Part shown: positions 24,067-33,551 of the stretch, piece after piece
How positions within the stretch are numbered: the first letter of the stretch is position 1
Layout of the letters: the number at the start of each line of letters is the position of its first letter
From: JAQTNA01 sp043743785
GTDB taxonomy: Bacteria > Pseudomonadota > Gammaproteobacteria > Burkholderiales > Rhodocyclaceae
NCBI GenBank assembly: GCA_043743785.1
Contig: JAYTVW010000099.1
Span: forward strand, 1 to 64,000
Direction of reading: 5' to 3'
DNA: 64,000 nucleotides
The notes under the pieces: generated by a model
Databases searched by the model: none
What the model was told of the DNA's origin: nothing
What the model saw: only the letters and a program-made list of their open reading frames with translations
Position numbers and translations under genes: made by a program

Positions 24067-24315
24067 ATGAGCATGAATTCCTTCCACTCCCGCAAGCCCC
24101 GGCCGGCGCCGGCGTGGGTGAAAGCCAGCAAGGAGTCGCCGCCGCGCTCTGGTGTGCGGGCCGACACCCGCTTGGTGGAACTGGGCCTGGCCACCTCCCG
24201 TGCGGAAGCCCGACGTTTCATCGAGGCGGGCCGGGTGATCGGTCCGATGGGCCCCGTCAGCAAACCCTCCGTGGAGTTCGCAGCGGATGCGCTGTTGAGC
24301 CTTGATGCCGAATGA
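24067..24315 (+). CDS. Small S4-type RNA-binding protein
   Basis: 82 residues with a good ribosome site (GGAG, 9-base spacing). A basic N-terminal tail is followed by an S4-like RNA-binding motif at about 33-60 (RADTRLVELGLATSRAEARR, then FIEAGRVI), resembling the start of S4 domains in TlyA and RsuA proteins but without any enzyme domain. It lies between ahcY and metF. A role in RNA or ribosome binding is inferred from the motif only; why it is in the methyl-cycle operon is unknown. Confidence 0.72.
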   Translation: MSMNSFHSRKPRPAPAWVKASKESPPRSGVRADTRLVELGLATSRAEARRFIEAGRVIGPMGPVSKPSVEFAADALLSLDAE

Positions 24316-24328
24316 CCGACGCTTTGGT

Positions 24329-24364
24329 TTTTCTCTGCGCCTTAAGCGCCTCTGCGTTTCAAAT
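24329..24364. repeat. Family A half-element (right arm only)
   Basis: TTTCTCTGCGCCTTAAGCGC followed by CTCTGCGTTTCAAAT. Only the right arm is present, 19 bp ahead of metF. Confidence 0.65.
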
Positions 24365-24382
24365 TGATTTTCAAGAACAGAC

Positions 24383-25210
24383 ATGCAAACCGAACTTTCC
24401 ATCGAATTCTTTCCGCCCCAGACGGCGGAGGGCGCCGCCAAGCTGACGCTTGAGCGGGCCAAACTGGCGGAACTCAAGCCGGCGTTCTTTTCCGTGACCT
24501 ATGGCGCCGGCGGTTCCACCCAGGAACGTACCTATGACACGGTGTTCGAGATCCAGCGGGAAGGCCATGAGGCTGCGCCCCATTTGTCCTGCATCGGTTC
24601 CACCAAGGCCGGCATCCTGGAAATCCTCAAACGCTACCAGTCCGAAGGCATTCGTCGCCTGGTGGCCCTGCGCGGCGACCTGCCCTCCGGTACGGGCGAT
24701 GCCGGGGAGTTGCGCTACGCCAATGAACTGGTGGACTTCGTGCGCGCGGAAACCGGGGACTGGTTCCACATCGAAGTGGCCGCCTACCCGGAATGGCATC
24801 CCCAGGCCAAGTCGCCGCGGGAGGATCTGCTGAACTTCAAGCGCAAGGTGGAGGCCGGTGCCGATTCCGCCATCACTCAGTATTTCTATAATGCGGATGC
24901 CTATTTCCATTTCGTGGATGAGGCCCGTGCCTTGGGCATTCAGATTCCCATCGTGCCCGGCATCATGCCCATCGGCAGCTTTTTCAAGCTGGCGCGCTTT
25001 TCGGATGCCTGCGGCGCCGACATTCCCCGTTGGATGCGCAAGAAGTTCGAGAGTTTCGGTGACGACACGGAGTCCGTGCGGGCCTTCGGCCTGGATGTGG
25101 TGACGGAGTTGTGCGAACGCCTGCTGGCGGGCGGCGCCCCGGGCCTGCATTTCTATTCCATGAATTCAGCTGCCCAGACCACGGAAATCTGGAACCGCCT
25201 CAAAGGCTGA
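24383..25210 (+). CDS. metF: Methylenetetrahydrofolate reductase MetF
   Basis: 275 residues. This FAD enzyme reduces 5,10-methylene-THF to 5-methyl-THF, the methyl donor for methionine synthesis. The N-terminal SIEFFPPQT holds the catalytic Glu. VTYGAGGST, CIGSTKAGILE, LVALRGDLP, ITQYFYNADAYFHFVDEA and PGIMPI are all family landmarks in order. With metK and ahcY it forms the SAM cycle of this region. Confidence 0.97.
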   Translation: MQTELSIEFFPPQTAEGAAKLTLERAKLAELKPAFFSVTYGAGGSTQERTYDTVFEIQREGHEAAPHLSCIGSTKAGILEILKRYQSEGIRRLVALRGDLPSGTGDAGELRYANELVDFVRAETGDWFHIEVAAYPEWHPQAKSPREDLLNFKRKVEAGADSAITQYFYNADAYFHFVDEARALGIQIPIVPGIMPIGSFFKLARFSDACGADIPRWMRKKFESFGDDTESVRAFGLDVVTELCERLLAGGAPGLHFYSMNSAAQTTEIWNRLKG

Positions 25211-25370
25211 TTGCGCTGACTTAAGACTATTGGCCTAGACGTAGGTCATAGGAACTTGGCCGCATGGTGGTGCGCGCTTGCGGTAGTATCCACGCTTCCG
25301 GTGAAGTCCATGCCACCCCGTGCCATCCGGCACGGAGTGGGTGTGTGGACAACACGGAATGAGGGCGGGC

Positions 25371-26015
25371 ATGAAATTTCTTGTCGTTGATGACCATGAA
25401 TTGATCCGGGAGGGCCTGCGGGTGGTGCTCTCCAGGATGGAAGGTGGCGTGGAACTGGTGGAGGCCTACAGCGTTGAATCCGGTCTCCAGGCAATCAACG
25501 AAGGGATGGATTTCGACCTGGCGATTTTCGACATGATGTTGCCGGACGGCAGCGGCGCCCGTCTCATGGACGAACTGGGCCGGGTGCACCCGGAGGTGCC
25601 GGTCATCGTGGTGTCCGCCGAGGTCCATTCCATGGAGGAGGCCTTCCGGCACGGCGCCATGGGCTTCATTCCCAAGGGCTGTCTGAATGCTTCCCTGCTG
25701 GAGGGCATTGCCGAAGTGCTCAAGGGGGAAATCTACGTGCCCACGTCCCTGGCGCCGGCCCAGTCAGCCCGCAGCGCGGTGGGGGGCGAGCCCTTCTGGA
25801 GCGGTACGTCCCGCCCGAACGAGCCGGAACTGACGGATCGCCAGAAGTCAGTGTTATTTCTGATGATGCGGGGCCTGACCAACAAGAGCATCTGTCGGGA
25901 GCTGGACCTGGCGGAGAGTACGGTCAAGATCCACGTCAGCGCCATCCTGCGTGCCCTCCATGTGAAGAGCCGCACCCAAGCGGTGCTGACGGCGGCAAGG
26001 ATGAAGCTGGATTGA
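25371..26015 (+). CDS. LuxR-family two-component response regulator
   Basis: 214 residues from the ATG at 25371, which has GAGGG 5 bases upstream. The receiver domain (1-120) has the acidic pair in VVDDHE and the phospho-acceptor Asp in LAIFDMMLPDGSGA near 51. The C-terminal LuxR helix-turn-helix (about 150-210) reads LTDRQKSVLFLMMRGLTNKS and AESTVKIHVSAILRALHV. It is convergent with a hybrid kinase gene 51 bp away, which may be its partner. Confidence 0.93.
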   Translation: MKFLVVDDHELIREGLRVVLSRMEGGVELVEAYSVESGLQAINEGMDFDLAIFDMMLPDGSGARLMDELGRVHPEVPVIVVSAEVHSMEEAFRHGAMGFIPKGCLNASLLEGIAEVLKGEIYVPTSLAPAQSARSAVGGEPFWSGTSRPNEPELTDRQKSVLFLMMRGLTNKSICRELDLAESTVKIHVSAILRALHVKSRTQAVLTAARMKLD

Positions 26016-26019
26016 CGCC

Positions 26020-26064
26020 GTAGGTCGGGTTTTAACCCGACCTACAACTGAAGCCCGACCTACA
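26020..26064. repeat. Family D palindromic repeat, copy 2
   Basis: GTAGGTCGGGTTTTAACCCG followed by ACCTAC forms one hairpin, then GCCCGACCTAC repeats the arm. It fills the gap between two convergent genes and could act as a bidirectional terminator. Confidence 0.7.
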
Positions 26065-26066
26065 GC

Positions 26067-27977
26067 TCACCGATTCACCAGCATGCGTTGCAGCAGGGTG
26101 CGCAGCTTGGCCGGCGATACCGGCTTGTGCAGCAGGGCCAGCCCCGACTCCCGTGCCAGGCGCAGCACATCCGGATCCGTGTCACCGCTGACGAGGGCGG
26201 CGGCCAGGCCCTTGCCGAACAACTCCCGTATGTCCCGGATCACCTCCACGCCGCTCCTTGCTTCCTTCAGGCGGTAATCGCAGAGGATGGCGTCCGGCCG
26301 CAAACCGGTGCGGCTGATGCGGTCCACCGCCTGGGCGCCCGATGCCGCCGGCAAGACCACGCAGCCCCAGGATTCCAGCAGGCCCACCACGCTGGACAGC
26401 ACCAGGCTGTCGTCGTCCACCACCACCACCGTCTTGCCTTCCAGCAGGTTGGTGGGCAGGGCGTACTGAGGCGGCGCTTCCGTCGGAATGGCCTGGGGCG
26501 GGGCCAGGGGGACTTCCACGGCGAAGACGGAACCCTTGCCGGGGGCCGAGCGCAAGTCCAGGCTCAGGCCCAAGAGCGTGACCAGGCGCTTGACAATGGC
26601 CAGACCCAGACCCAGGCCCATGCCCCGGTTGCGGCCCGGGTTGTGCAACTGCACGAATTCCTGGAATACGGAGGCTTGAGCATCCTGGGCAATGCCCACG
26701 CCGCTGTCCCGCACTTCGATGCGCAGCCGGTCGCCCCGCACGCGGCAGGCGATAAAAATGCCGCCCCGGTCCGTGTAGCGCACGGCGTTGCTGACGAGAT
26801 TCAGCAGAACCCGTTCCAGCAGGGCCGGGTCGGTGCGTACCCACAGGGGCGAGGGGCGGGCGCGCAGATACAGGCCTTTCTGTTCCGCCGGCCCGGTGTA
26901 ATCCGTCTCCAGCCGTTCCAGCGACGGCTCGATGGGGAAACTGGAGAAGCTGGGGGACATTACCCCCGCGTCCAGCTTGGAGATGTCCAAGAGGCCGTCC
27001 AGGAGTCCGTCCAGTGCCCGCACGGATTCGGAAATCTGTTTCACCAGGTGGCGGGTTTCCGGGGTATGTACCTGGGGCTGCAGTTGGGCCACGAAAAGGC
27101 CCAGGGCGTGCATGGGCTGGCGCAGGTCATGGCTGGCGGCGGCCAGGAAGCGGGACTTGGCCACGTTGGCCCGTTCCGCCTCGTCCTTCCGGAGGCGCAG
27201 TTCGTCCGTGGCGGCCTCGATGCGCCGCTGCATGTCCTCGTGGGAAACAGCCAGCTGCCCGCCCATTTCGTTGATGCGCTCCGTCAGGGTCTGCAAGGAG
27301 CCACCCACCTCGGTGGTGACCCGTACCGCAAAATTCCCCCTGCTGATGTTTTCCACGGCCTGGGCAATATCGTCCACCGGGCGGGTGACGCTGCGACTCA
27401 TGCGGGCCGCCAGCAGGCCTCCGGTCAGCAGTACCAAGAGGGCGATGCCCAGGCTGCTGGCGAAAAGTTCGTGTTTCTTCTCCTGGAGGGCTTGGCGGCC
27501 GACTTCGATGATGACGCGGCTGTAACTGGTGCGCTTGGAAACGGCCGTGGTGCCGGCCAGCAAGTCGTCCAGGGGCACCGGGGCGCTGGCCACGGGAACG
27601 TTGAAGGTCAGCACCATGCCATCCGGGCTGGTGTATTCGAGGGCTTCGGTGCCAAGTTCCGCCGCCTCCAGGTCCAGAGGACGGCCGCTCCTGGCCAGGA
27701 TGTCGCCGTTCCTGCCGGTGATGACGACCGCCTCCAGCTCGGACTGGCTGCGGGCCGCCTCCGCCAGGGTCTGCAAGGCGTCCCGGTTGCCGGAAAATAC
27801 GCCGTATTCCGCCGCGGTCGCCAGGTGGCGCGCCACCGTGCGGCCCCGCAGGTGCAGGGCATCCTCCAGGTCGTTGAAGCGGACGGTGACGAAATAAGTC
27901 ACCAGCAGCAGGGCGATGACGGTGGCCGGCAAGAGGGCAGCGAACAGCACCCGGGCACGAATGTCCGGTTTCCTCAT
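26067..27977 (-). CDS. Hybrid sensor histidine kinase (module 1)
   Basis: 636 residues. Membrane segments at about 11-30 and 175-192 enclose a periplasmic sensor of about 140 residues. HAMP follows (about 193-245), then HisKA with phospho-accepting His283 (ASHDLRQPMH), HATPase (about 375-490; VRDSGVGI and GMGLGLGLAIVKRL), and a C-terminal receiver with Asp567 (ILCDYRL). The gene overlaps the upstream periplasmic-binding-protein gene by four bases (ATGA), implying coupled translation and probably direct sensing of that protein. A TonB-dependent receptor gene lies upstream in the same run. Confidence 0.93.
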   Translation of the reverse strand: MRKPDIRARVLFAALLPATVIALLLVTYFVTVRFNDLEDALHLRGRTVARHLATAAEYGVFSGNRDALQTLAEAARSQSELEAVVITGRNGDILARSGRPLDLEAAELGTEALEYTSPDGMVLTFNVPVASAPVPLDDLLAGTTAVSKRTSYSRVIIEVGRQALQEKKHELFASSLGIALLVLLTGGLLAARMSRSVTRPVDDIAQAVENISRGNFAVRVTTEVGGSLQTLTERINEMGGQLAVSHEDMQRRIEAATDELRLRKDEAERANVAKSRFLAAASHDLRQPMHALGLFVAQLQPQVHTPETRHLVKQISESVRALDGLLDGLLDISKLDAGVMSPSFSSFPIEPSLERLETDYTGPAEQKGLYLRARPSPLWVRTDPALLERVLLNLVSNAVRYTDRGGIFIACRVRGDRLRIEVRDSGVGIAQDAQASVFQEFVQLHNPGRNRGMGLGLGLAIVKRLVTLLGLSLDLRSAPGKGSVFAVEVPLAPPQAIPTEAPPQYALPTNLLEGKTVVVVDDDSLVLSSVVGLLESWGCVVLPAASGAQAVDRISRTGLRPDAILCDYRLKEARSGVEVIRDIRELFGKGLAAALVSGDTDPDVLRLARESGLALLHKPVSPAKLRTLLQRMLVNR

Positions 27978-28906
27978 GGGTGGTGTTCCTCCTGGTGCAT
28001 GCGGGTAAGCAGGCTGGATTCATCTTCCTGCCTGAGCGTGAGGTTGAGGGAGCGGGCAACGTAGGTGTTGATACCGACGCTGTAGTCCCGTGGGTACTGG
28101 GGCGGTGGCAGGCTGCGGCCGGCCAGCACCTCCCGGGCGATGTCCACCACTTGGGCACCGACCTGGGCCGTGCTCGAATACAGGGCCATGAGGGCGCCGG
28201 CCTTCACGTAGGCAGGGGAAAAACCGATGACGGGTACCCGGTAGCGGTAGGCCGTGAGGAGGATGTCGGAAATGCTGTTGGCGTTATAGAGGGCCGGGTC
28301 GGGGATGGCGAGGAGCAGGTCGGCGTCACCGAGGCTGCGTTGCAGCGCCGAATAGAGAGCACTTTCGCCGCTGACGTACTCGATGTTCAGGCGCAAGTCC
28401 CGTTCCGCTGCCGCCGCGCTGAAGGGTGCGCCCAGGGCGCGGGAGTCCGGGCCGGTGAGGAGCGCGATACGGCGGCGTTCCGGCAGGGCCAGGCGCAGCA
28501 GATCCAGTTGGCGGCCCGGGGGTTGATCCAGATAGACGGCGGAGAAGCGCCGGCTGTCCTGCCGGCTCTCCATGGCCCGCATGAAGCTTTTTCGCGGCAG
28601 CAGGGTCGCCAGCACCGGCGCCGGGGGGTCGATGGCCGCCAGGGTTTCTGCTGCCCGGGCACCCACCGCCACGATGAGTTTGCTGCCCTTGGGCAGCTGG
28701 GCAAGCTCGTGCCAGCCAAGGACCGTCACCTCGGCCCCGGTCGCCGATCCCGGCCCCAGGGCTTTGCGCAGGATGTCCACCATCTCCAGATGGGGATTGG
28801 CGCGCTCGCCGAGCACCACCGCCAGGGCCGGCGGGCTCTGGGCAAATACCGTCCTGCTCCAGGCGCAGGCCAGGAGCAGCAGGATAAGGCGCAGGCGGGC
28901 GCTCAT
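27974..28906 (-). CDS. Periplasmic binding protein of the ABC_sub_bind type (module 1)
   Basis: 310 residues with a signal peptide (LRLILLLLACAWSRTVFAQ). The mature part has the two-lobe organisation of type 1 binding proteins, with landmarks LIVAVGARAAETLAA, RIALLTGPDSRALG and VPVIGFSPAYVKAGALMALY. No ABC permease or ATPase gene is nearby. The four-base overlap with the hybrid kinase suggests it delivers a ligand signal to that kinase, not to a transporter. The ligand is unknown. Confidence 0.85.
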   Translation of the reverse strand: MSARLRLILLLLACAWSRTVFAQSPPALAVVLGERANPHLEMVDILRKALGPGSATGAEVTVLGWHELAQLPKGSKLIVAVGARAAETLAAIDPPAPVLATLLPRKSFMRAMESRQDSRRFSAVYLDQPPGRQLDLLRLALPERRRIALLTGPDSRALGAPFSAAAAERDLRLNIEYVSGESALYSALQRSLGDADLLLAIPDPALYNANSISDILLTAYRYRVPVIGFSPAYVKAGALMALYSSTAQVGAQVVDIAREVLAGRSLPPPQYPRDYSVGINTYVARSLNLTLRQEDESSLLTRMHQEEHHP

Positions 28907-28913
28907 GGAGGTT

Positions 28914-30905
28914 TCAGAAATTCAGGCTCAGCTTGGTGAAAATCCGTCGTGACAGCAGGTAGTAGGGATCCGTGTCGGCGTAGCTGGAACCCAGGTTCTG
29001 GGCCGTGACCGCCACTTCCCCCTGGGTCGCGCCCACCCGGAAGGGATAGGCCAGGCGCACATCCAGCCGGCGGTAGGCCGGGCTTATCTGTGGGGCATCG
29101 CTGCCGGCCCAGTACATGGCGCCTACCGCATAACACAGGACGCTCAGGTCCACGTTGCCGGGCAGTTTCTGGAAGAGGGCGATGGAGGTGCTGTGGCTGG
29201 GAGCTGCCTGTCTATCCCCCGGGCCAGTGTAGCCAGACAAGGGGTAGGGGCTGGCGATCTGCATGAAAGCCTGGTTGAGCATGATCTGGGTGCTGGGCCA
29301 GGGACGGTATTTCAGCTGATATTCCAAGCCGCGGATGGAAATGTCCGGGCCGTTTTGCCATTCCTTGGTGGTCTTGACCAAGACGGGGAGGGGGTCTGGG
29401 TAGGTGTTGATGCGGGCCAGACCGTGGATGCTTTCGTGGAATAGGCGCGCATCCAGGAGCAGCCCGAGGCTGCGGAAATCCCCCAGGTAGCCGAGTTCGC
29501 GGGAGGTGATGTATTCCGGCCCCAGTTTGCCGCGGCCGAGAAAGGTTTCATTCAGCAGGACGCCGTGCCAGACGTAGCGGACGTCCGCCTTCTCCTCGAA
29601 CAAGGAGGGGCTGCGGCTGGCGCTGGACACGCCGGCCCGCAGGGTTTGCTGCGGCGTGGCGTGCCAATTGAGCATGACCCGAGGTGAAGTGCTGCGGCCG
29701 GAGAGGCTGCTGTTTTCCGTATTGGCACCCAGATTCAGTAGCCATTCGGGCGTCATGCGCCATTCGAGGTTGGCGAAAAGGCGGCTCAGATTCATGCTCA
29801 GGCTGTCACTCGTGCCATACAGGGGCAGGGAGGTGACAAGGTCGTGGCGCAATTCGCCGCCCCAGACCAGGCGCAGGTTTTCGGCGGGACTGAAGGTGTA
29901 CTGGGCTTCCACGCTGTCCCGGCTGGCGGTGCCACCCTGGTCCACGACAAGACCGGGGAAGCGGGGGTCCGGGTAGAGAAAACTGTCCACCTTGCGCTCG
30001 TCCGTGTGATGGAACTGCACTTTGATTTCTTCCCCTGGCGCCAGGCTGCGCTGCCAACTGACCAGGATGAAATCGGAGGCCGATCCCCGCTGCCGTGGCA
30101 GGTCGCCTGGCATATCTGGGCGGCCGATGCCCGCTGAACTGTCCGTGCCGCCAAGTTGCAGCTGGAACTCGTCCATCAGGCCGACACGCCAGTCAGAACG
30201 GAAATTAAAGTGGTGCACATCCCGCTCGGACTTGGTGTTGTCGCTACCCGGATCCGCGCGGCGGCCGACAGTCAGGCGGTAGGCGCCGTTGTCGAAGCCG
30301 TCGCTGTAGCGCAGCAGGCTGTCCCTGATCCCTGCGCCTCCTGCCTGGGAGACGGTCCAGCCCCGGGGCGTCTGGGACGGGGGGCGGGTGACGATGTTTA
30401 CCGCGCCGAGGAAGGCATTGGCGCCATAGGCGGCGGAATTGGACCCCCGCACCGCCTCGATGCGTTCGATGTCCTCCAGGGCCAGGGGCACGTTGTTCCA
30501 GTTGATGCCGCCGCCGAGAAAGGGCGAATACACCGAGCGGCCATCGATCAATACCTGCAAGTGCTGGCCGAACTCATCGAGGGCTCCATGGTAGTAGAGC
30601 CGTGGCGCGCCTCCCGTAGCGCCGACCTGGAAGCCCGGAACCAGGCGGAAAAGGTCCGGTACGTCCCGGGCGCCGGAGAGGCGGATGGTTTCACTGTCGA
30701 TGACTGTGACGGACCCCGGCGCCTCCGAAATGGGCTGGGCCAGATGGGATACGGACAGGACCACGGGCAGATCGTCGAGAAACGCTTGTTCGGGGGCGGG
30801 CGTTCCACCGGGTGCCGCACTGGCAAGGGGTATGCTAAACAGGGACGCTGCCAGCAGGGTGCTAAAGGGACGAAGGACTGTCGATGACATGGTGAGTGTT
30901 TCCAT
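28914..30905 (-). CDS. TonB-dependent outer-membrane receptor (module 1)
   Basis: About 663 residues from the ATG giving METLTMSSTVLRPF; an ATG five codons further in is equally plausible. Signal peptide LLAASLFSIPLASAA. The plug domain (about 50-165) includes SVTVIDSETIRLSGARDVPDLFRLVPG, VLIDGRSVYSP and RIEAVRGSNSAAYGANAFLG. A 22-strand-type barrel follows, ending in the classical aromatic terminus SLNF. It sits 7 bp upstream of the binding-protein gene. The substrate is not evident. Confidence 0.92.
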   Translation of the reverse strand: METLTMSSTVLRPFSTLLAASLFSIPLASAAPGGTPAPEQAFLDDLPVVLSVSHLAQPISEAPGSVTVIDSETIRLSGARDVPDLFRLVPGFQVGATGGAPRLYYHGALDEFGQHLQVLIDGRSVYSPFLGGGINWNNVPLALEDIERIEAVRGSNSAAYGANAFLGAVNIVTRPPSQTPRGWTVSQAGGAGIRDSLLRYSDGFDNGAYRLTVGRRADPGSDNTKSERDVHHFNFRSDWRVGLMDEFQLQLGGTDSSAGIGRPDMPGDLPRQRGSASDFILVSWQRSLAPGEEIKVQFHHTDERKVDSFLYPDPRFPGLVVDQGGTASRDSVEAQYTFSPAENLRLVWGGELRHDLVTSLPLYGTSDSLSMNLSRLFANLEWRMTPEWLLNLGANTENSSLSGRSTSPRVMLNWHATPQQTLRAGVSSASRSPSLFEEKADVRYVWHGVLLNETFLGRGKLGPEYITSRELGYLGDFRSLGLLLDARLFHESIHGLARINTYPDPLPVLVKTTKEWQNGPDISIRGLEYQLKYRPWPSTQIMLNQAFMQIASPYPLSGYTGPGDRQAAPSHSTSIALFQKLPGNVDLSVLCYAVGAMYWAGSDAPQISPAYRRLDVRLAYPFRVGATQGEVAVTAQNLGSSYADTDPYYLLSRRIFTKLSLNF

Positions 30906-31012
30906 TCCAGGGCGAAAACGCCGCCCGCCAAGCGTATGAATTTTGCGAATTATCGCCGATTCGGCCAGCGAACTGAAAAAATGCCTGCTGGTTCTGAGTG
31001 CGGCCCATAGGC

Positions 31013-31351
31013 TCATCCGGCCTTGAGATCCTGCGCCTCCCGCCAGAGGGCGCGGCCTAAGGTTTTCCAGATGGGGCCGCCGTGGGTGTGCATGTCCTCC
31101 TGGGCGCTTTGCTCCATGGTTTTCAGCATGAGGGCCGCCAGGCCAAACAGTTCGGCCCGGGTCAGAGCCTCCCTGTCATCACGCTGTTGGGCGGCAAGAT
31201 GGGCTTGGTGTCCGGCGTCCGTCAGGGCCTCCCGGGCCAGGGCGCGGACTTGCACTTCGTCCGACCAGTCGATGCCCAGGGCCACGCCCTTGCGCTCGAT
31301 TTCTTTCTCGATGGCTTCCGCCTCTTCGTGGTAGTGCTCGAACAGACCCAT
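31013..31351 (-). CDS. Small acidic helical protein, unknown
   Basis: 112 residues, predicted mostly helical, rich in Ala, Glu and His, with no signal peptide or known motif (opening MGLFEHYHEEAEAIEKEIER). It lies upstream of the TonB receptor gene on the same strand and ends about 100 bp before it. I do not recognise the family. Its codon use and GC bias resemble its neighbours, which supports it being real. Confidence 0.6.
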   Translation of the reverse strand: MGLFEHYHEEAEAIEKEIERKGVALGIDWSDEVQVRALAREALTDAGHQAHLAAQQRDDREALTRAELFGLAALMLKTMEQSAQEDMHTHGGPIWKTLGRALWREAQDLKAG

Positions 31352-31503
31352 GGTGATTTCCCTGATGTGAGCTGCGGCAACGCCGTATCGGGGTACGCTG
31401 GCGGCCGCAAGCGCTCATTTTCTCCCGGATTGGCGCCAAGGCGAAAGATTGTGGCCCGTTTGCCGTTATAGTCCGAAGGTATTAGTTCTGGTTGGCGGAA
31501 ACC

Positions 31504-33540
31504 ATGCTCATGTTCACCCTCCCGTTTCGCCCTGTGTGGGGCGTCAAGCCCCTGCTCCTGGCGGGCTGCCTGGCGGTGCTGCCGGCCTTCGGCAACACCA
31601 CGGAACTGGCTCGATCCGACGAGCTGCTGCAGATGTCCCTGGAGCAACTGCTCGATGTGGCCGTGGTCAGTGCGTCCAAGTACAGCCAGAGCGTGAGCGA
31701 TGCGCCGGCCTCCATGACGGTGGTGACGGCGGAGGACATTCGCAGCTTCGGCTACCGCACGCTGGCAGAGGCCCTTTCCGCCGTGCGGGGCTTTTACTTC
31801 ACCAGCGACCGCATCTACCAATATGCGGGGGTGCGGGGCTTCTCGCCCCCCGGGGATTTCAACGACCGCCTGCTGGTCATGGTGGATGGCCATCGCATCA
31901 ACGACAACATCCTCGATACGGGTTTTCTCGGCACCGACTTCCCGGTGGACATGGATCTCGTGGAGCGCGTCGAGGTCATACGTGGCCCCGGCTCCTCCCT
32001 GTATGGCGGTAACGCCTTGCTGGGAGTCATCAATGTGGTGACGAAAAAAGGCGAGGCTTTTGGGGGAACGGAAGGGGCGCTGGCGGTGGGGCGCAACAAC
32101 CTGGATAAGGAACGCCTGTCCTGGGGGCAGAAGCTGGAGAATGGCGCCGACCTGCTGTTGTCAGCGTCTAAAATGCGTACCCCCGGCGGCGAAGTGGCTT
32201 TCCCCGACCTCGCTGCGCCGGGTAACAACGGTGGGCGCACCCGGGGCACGGATTTCGATCACAACGCCAGCGTTTTCGGCAAATTTTCCCTCGATGGCTT
32301 GAGCTTGGAAGGGGCTTGGTCGCGGCGGGACAAGGGTAATGCGGCGGGCCTGACCGGCACGGTCTTGAATGATCCCGCCAGCTACTACCGGGACGAAATG
32401 GCCTTTCTGGACGCCCGCTACCGCACCCGCCTGAATGAACGGGCCGAGGTGGAGAGCCGGGTTTTTGTCGGCAGCTACGATTATCTGGGCAATTTCCTGT
32501 ACCCGGCTGGGGGTGGTGCCACGACGCTCAATCTGGATACAGCCCATGGGCGCTGGTGGGGCGGGGAGTTGAAGTGGCTCCAGGATCTGGGCCGGCACCG
32601 CCTGACCCTGGGCCTGGAAGCCCAGCAAAACTGGCGCCAGGAACAGCTCAATCAGGACGCCGGCTCAGCCCTCCTCAACGTCAATGAAGCCCACTCGAGC
32701 CGGCGTGGGGGCGTGTATGTCCAGGATGACTATCGCTACTCGGAGACGCTGAGCTTCAGCGCGGGTCTGCGCCATGACACCAGCAGCGGTGCGGATGCCC
32801 TCTCCAGCCCCCGCCTGGCGGCGGTCTGGCGGGCCAACCCGGCCACACTCTTGAAACTGCTCTACGGTAGCGCCTTCCGCGTGCCCAATAGTTACGAGTT
32901 GTTCTATTCCTACCCGGGGCAGCAACTGGCCAATCCGGCCCTCAAGCCGGAGCGCATCAGCACCTGGGAAACCACCCTGGATCACTACCTCAACCCGGAT
33001 CTACGCCTTTCCCTGGCGGCCTACCAGTACAAGATGTACAACCAGATATCCCAGGTGACGGACGCTGCCAGTGGCCTCCTGCAGTACCAGAACCAGGGCG
33101 ACATCACCGGCCGGGGCTTCGAGGCGGAGACGGAAAAGCAGTTCGCCAACGGTAGCCGCCTGCGCGGCAGCCTGAGCTGGGAGAAGGCTGCCGACGTGAA
33201 CGGCCAAGTCCTGCAGAATGCGCCCCGGCGCCTGGCCAAGCTGAATTTCTCCTGGCCCGTGGTCTTTGGTTGGCGCCTCGGCCTGGAGGGGCAGGCCATC
33301 GGCGAGCGTTTGACCGCGTCTGCTGCCGGCACCAGCGGCCGGGTGCCCGGCTATGGCCTGGTAAACCTGAGCCTGCTGCGCCCCATGGCGGCGGACGGCT
33401 GGGAGGTTTCCGCCACCGTGCGTAACCTCTTTGATCGCCAGGTGAGCGACCCGGCCGCCAGCGATCTCGGCGTTGCGGCGCGGACAGAGCTGCCTGGCGA
33501 ACGCCTGGACTGGCGCCTGAAGCTCCTGCGCCGTTTCTGA
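31504..33540 (+). CDS. TonB-dependent outer-membrane receptor (module 2)
   Basis: 678 residues from the ATG at 31504 (GGCGGA upstream). The signal peptide ends near LPAFGNT. A MSLEQLLDVAVVSASKYSQS segment precedes the plug (about 55-180; SMTVVTAEDIRSFGYRTLAEAL, VMVDGHRINDN, ERVEVIRGPGSSLYGGNALLG). The barrel ends in LKLLRRF. It is transcribed divergently from module 1, followed after 11 bp by a YfiR protein and then a hybrid kinase. Confidence 0.93.
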   Translation: MLMFTLPFRPVWGVKPLLLAGCLAVLPAFGNTTELARSDELLQMSLEQLLDVAVVSASKYSQSVSDAPASMTVVTAEDIRSFGYRTLAEALSAVRGFYFTSDRIYQYAGVRGFSPPGDFNDRLLVMVDGHRINDNILDTGFLGTDFPVDMDLVERVEVIRGPGSSLYGGNALLGVINVVTKKGEAFGGTEGALAVGRNNLDKERLSWGQKLENGADLLLSASKMRTPGGEVAFPDLAAPGNNGGRTRGTDFDHNASVFGKFSLDGLSLEGAWSRRDKGNAAGLTGTVLNDPASYYRDEMAFLDARYRTRLNERAEVESRVFVGSYDYLGNFLYPAGGGATTLNLDTAHGRWWGGELKWLQDLGRHRLTLGLEAQQNWRQEQLNQDAGSALLNVNEAHSSRRGGVYVQDDYRYSETLSFSAGLRHDTSSGADALSSPRLAAVWRANPATLLKLLYGSAFRVPNSYELFYSYPGQQLANPALKPERISTWETTLDHYLNPDLRLSLAAYQYKMYNQISQVTDAASGLLQYQNQGDITGRGFEAETEKQFANGSRLRGSLSWEKAADVNGQVLQNAPRRLAKLNFSWPVVFGWRLGLEGQAIGERLTASAAGTSGRVPGYGLVNLSLLRPMAADGWEVSATVRNLFDRQVSDPAASDLGVAARTELPGERLDWRLKLLRRF

Positions 33541-33551
33541 AAAGCCGCCTG

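Noticed and set aside
26088..28064. 658-residue plus-strand frame opposite the hybrid kinase
   Set aside because: High-GC mirror frame; the minus strand encodes all kinase motifs in order.
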